Shown here one piece after another: positions 63,015 to 64,000 of a stretch of 64,000 nt of DNA. Under the pieces are notes generated by a model. The model made no database searches, was not told the DNA's origin, and saw only the letters and a program-made list of their open reading frames with translations. The stretch is from Legionella busanensis (GTDB taxonomy: Bacteria; Pseudomonadota; Gammaproteobacteria; Legionellales; Legionellaceae). Position numbers and translations under genes: made by a program. Where the stretch lies: positions 2,635,001-2,699,000 of the forward strand of contig NZ_UGOD01000001.1 of NCBI RefSeq assembly GCF_900461525.1, read 5' to 3'. Each line of letters opens with the position of its first letter. Within the stretch, counting starts at the first letter, position 1.

Positions 63015-64000
63015 ATGGCACAGTCAAAACATGAGTTATATCACAGATTTTTACGTAATATTTTGGTTGCAATTCCATTAGATGTTGGAAATCCATTAGG
63101 AGATCTATATTTAGATTTAATTAGTTCATCTAAGAGAGACGATGTTAATATCAATATCGAGTTTCTTAAGCTCCATATGAACACATTCATTGATGATGAA
63201 TTCAAAGATTCTACAGATAAAACAAAAATAGTTGCAATAAAAGAAGACGTTAAGGAGTGGCTTGAAGATAGTGAAAAAGATGTACCGACTAATCTAGTTA
63301 ATTTTTTGGCTAATAAATTAGAAATATCACCGCTTACTGACCCAGTTATAGTAAAGGATATAGTAAAGCAGAAGATAATGAAGCCACTAAAATATATAAA
63401 GCAAGTTACACTACTGTATAATGAGAATCCAGTTTTTATAAGGGAAGTTTTGGAATCATCTACATCTATTTTAGAGATGAAGCCTGGTGATAGAGGCAGA
63501 TTCGTGGTTAGTAAGCTGGATGAAAGAAGAAAGCCAGACAATATAATATATCAGGACAATATAATATATCAGGACACTTTAAAATGTTTAGAACAAGCTC
63601 GACGTCAGGCACTCAGTATTACCCATGAATCGTATTGTCAAGCTCTAAGATCTCAAGTAATCCTTTCTCGCCCTCTACTTAAGAAAAACGATCCCTTACT
63701 TGAATTCTTTCATTTTTTAATGAATCAATCTAAAACAAATGTGGTCAATAAAGACCAGCTTAAAATAAATATTATTAATTTTCTTCTTGCTACTAAGAAA
63801 ATCAACGAAATCAGTGACTCAGAAATAGAACTTCTAGAAGAGAAGATCGAAAACTGGCTTGAAATAGATGATAACACTGTCCCTGATGAGTTAGTTAATT
63901 TACTTACCTCAAAAGAAAACCCTACACCTAGCAGCGTGATTAGTGAGAAGCTAAATTCTATTAAGAAAATTGTAAAAAATAAATCAGATTCGCGGCAACT
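63015..64000 (+). CDS. Hypothetical protein with a twice-repeated module (runs off the right edge)
   Basis: 328 codons present with no stop; the true end is outside the window. ATG 63006 is also in frame. Not recognised. Two module copies: NPL at 26-28, WLE at 82-84, VPTNLVNFL at 90-98; and DPL at 226-228, WLE at 281-283, VPDELVNLL at 289-297. The same module is in the 61775 protein. Between them, residues about 175-186 are an exact duplication DNIIYQ DNIIYQ from an 18-base tandem repeat (63538-63573). No signal peptide. Candidate effector by setting; the minus-strand frame at 63041-63541 is a shadow. Confidence 0.8.
   Translation, partial: MAQSKHELYHRFLRNILVAIPLDVGNPLGDLYLDLISSSKRDDVNINIEFLKLHMNTFIDDEFKDSTDKTKIVAIKEDVKEWLEDSEKDVPTNLVNFLANKLEISPLTDPVIVKDIVKQKIMKPLKYIKQVTLLYNENPVFIREVLESSTSILEMKPGDRGRFVVSKLDERRKPDNIIYQDNIIYQDTLKCLEQARRQALSITHESYCQALRSQVILSRPLLKKNDPLLEFFHFLMNQSKTNVVNKDQLKINIINFLLATKKINEISDSEIELLEEKIENWLEIDDNTVPDELVNLLTSKENPTPSSVISEKLNSIKKIVKNKSDSRQ

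Noticed and set aside
63041-63541. Minus-strand frame of 166 codons at the right end
   Set aside because: It is antisense to the plus-strand open frame from 63015, which has no stop to the window edge and carries homologous modules; the minus frame has a low-complexity Ser/Leu/Ile composition typical of a shadow.

Overview
The window is AT-rich chromosomal DNA from a gammaproteobacterium, most probably Legionella or a close relative. The genus call is inference. It rests on an AnkH-like ankyrin/cysteine-protease-like gene next to a TIG-domain gene, asd, aroC and prmB; on several Dot/Icm-effector-like genes (two leucine-rich-repeat proteins, several helical proteins of unknown function) scattered singly among housekeeping genes; and on an ATP-grasp type GshA. 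Housekeeping order is typical of gammaproteobacteria: tig-clpP-clpX-lon-hupB-ppiD, yibN-grxC-secB-gpsA, pgsA followed by tRNA-Gly/Cys/Leu, gmk-rpoZ-spoT, yicC divergent from rph, and smrB divergent from prmB-aroC.

Layout. 0-7 kb: 5' part of uvrD, a proline-iminopeptidase-like gene that lacks its catalytic serine, dtd, mlaA, trmL and convergent gshA-gshB. 7-17 kb: an LRR protein, an EamA transporter, a small membrane protein coupled to a rhodanese, a hypothetical effector-like gene, a PafA-like phosphatase, htpX, the yibN-grxC-secB-gpsA run and a second LRR gene. 17.6-23.4 kb: three tRNAs, pgsA, a HAD phosphatase with rluC, and rne behind a long leader. 23.5-29.7 kb: ankH-like, TIG protein, asd, aroC, prmB, smrB. 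29.8-30.7 kb: a compact inverted-repeat element carrying a DUF559 nuclease gene and 60-bp tandem repeats. 30.9-36.1 kb: udk, fabI, a membrane protein of unknown function, ppiD. 36.4-44.3 kb: tRNA-Val/Asp, hupB, lon, clpX, clpP, tig and a tRNA-Pro/Arg/His/Leu cluster. 44.4-47.1 kb: an 11-unit tandem array of about 107-bp palindrome-containing repeats, then a complete tyrosine recombinase gene. 47.2-60.7 kb: murI, a 1488-residue helical protein, a membrane protein, uup, an aspartic protease, ridA, spoT, rpoZ, gmk, yicC. 60.8-64 kb: rph and two hypothetical proteins sharing a repeated module; the second runs off the window.

The housekeeping genes cover protein quality control (trigger factor, ClpXP, Lon, PpiD, HtpX, SecB), the stringent response (SpoT, RpoZ), redox and glutathione metabolism (GshA, GshB, GrxC, rhodaneses), RNA maturation (RNase E, RNase PH, YicC, RluC, TrmL, Dtd, SmrB), and envelope or precursor synthesis (MlaA, PgsA, GpsA, FabI, MurI, Asd). 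The accessory layer consists of candidate effectors and several non-coding repeat families. The items most worth following are the array beside the recombinase, the DUF559 element, the module repeated in the two right-end proteins, and the serine-less iminopeptidase homologue.
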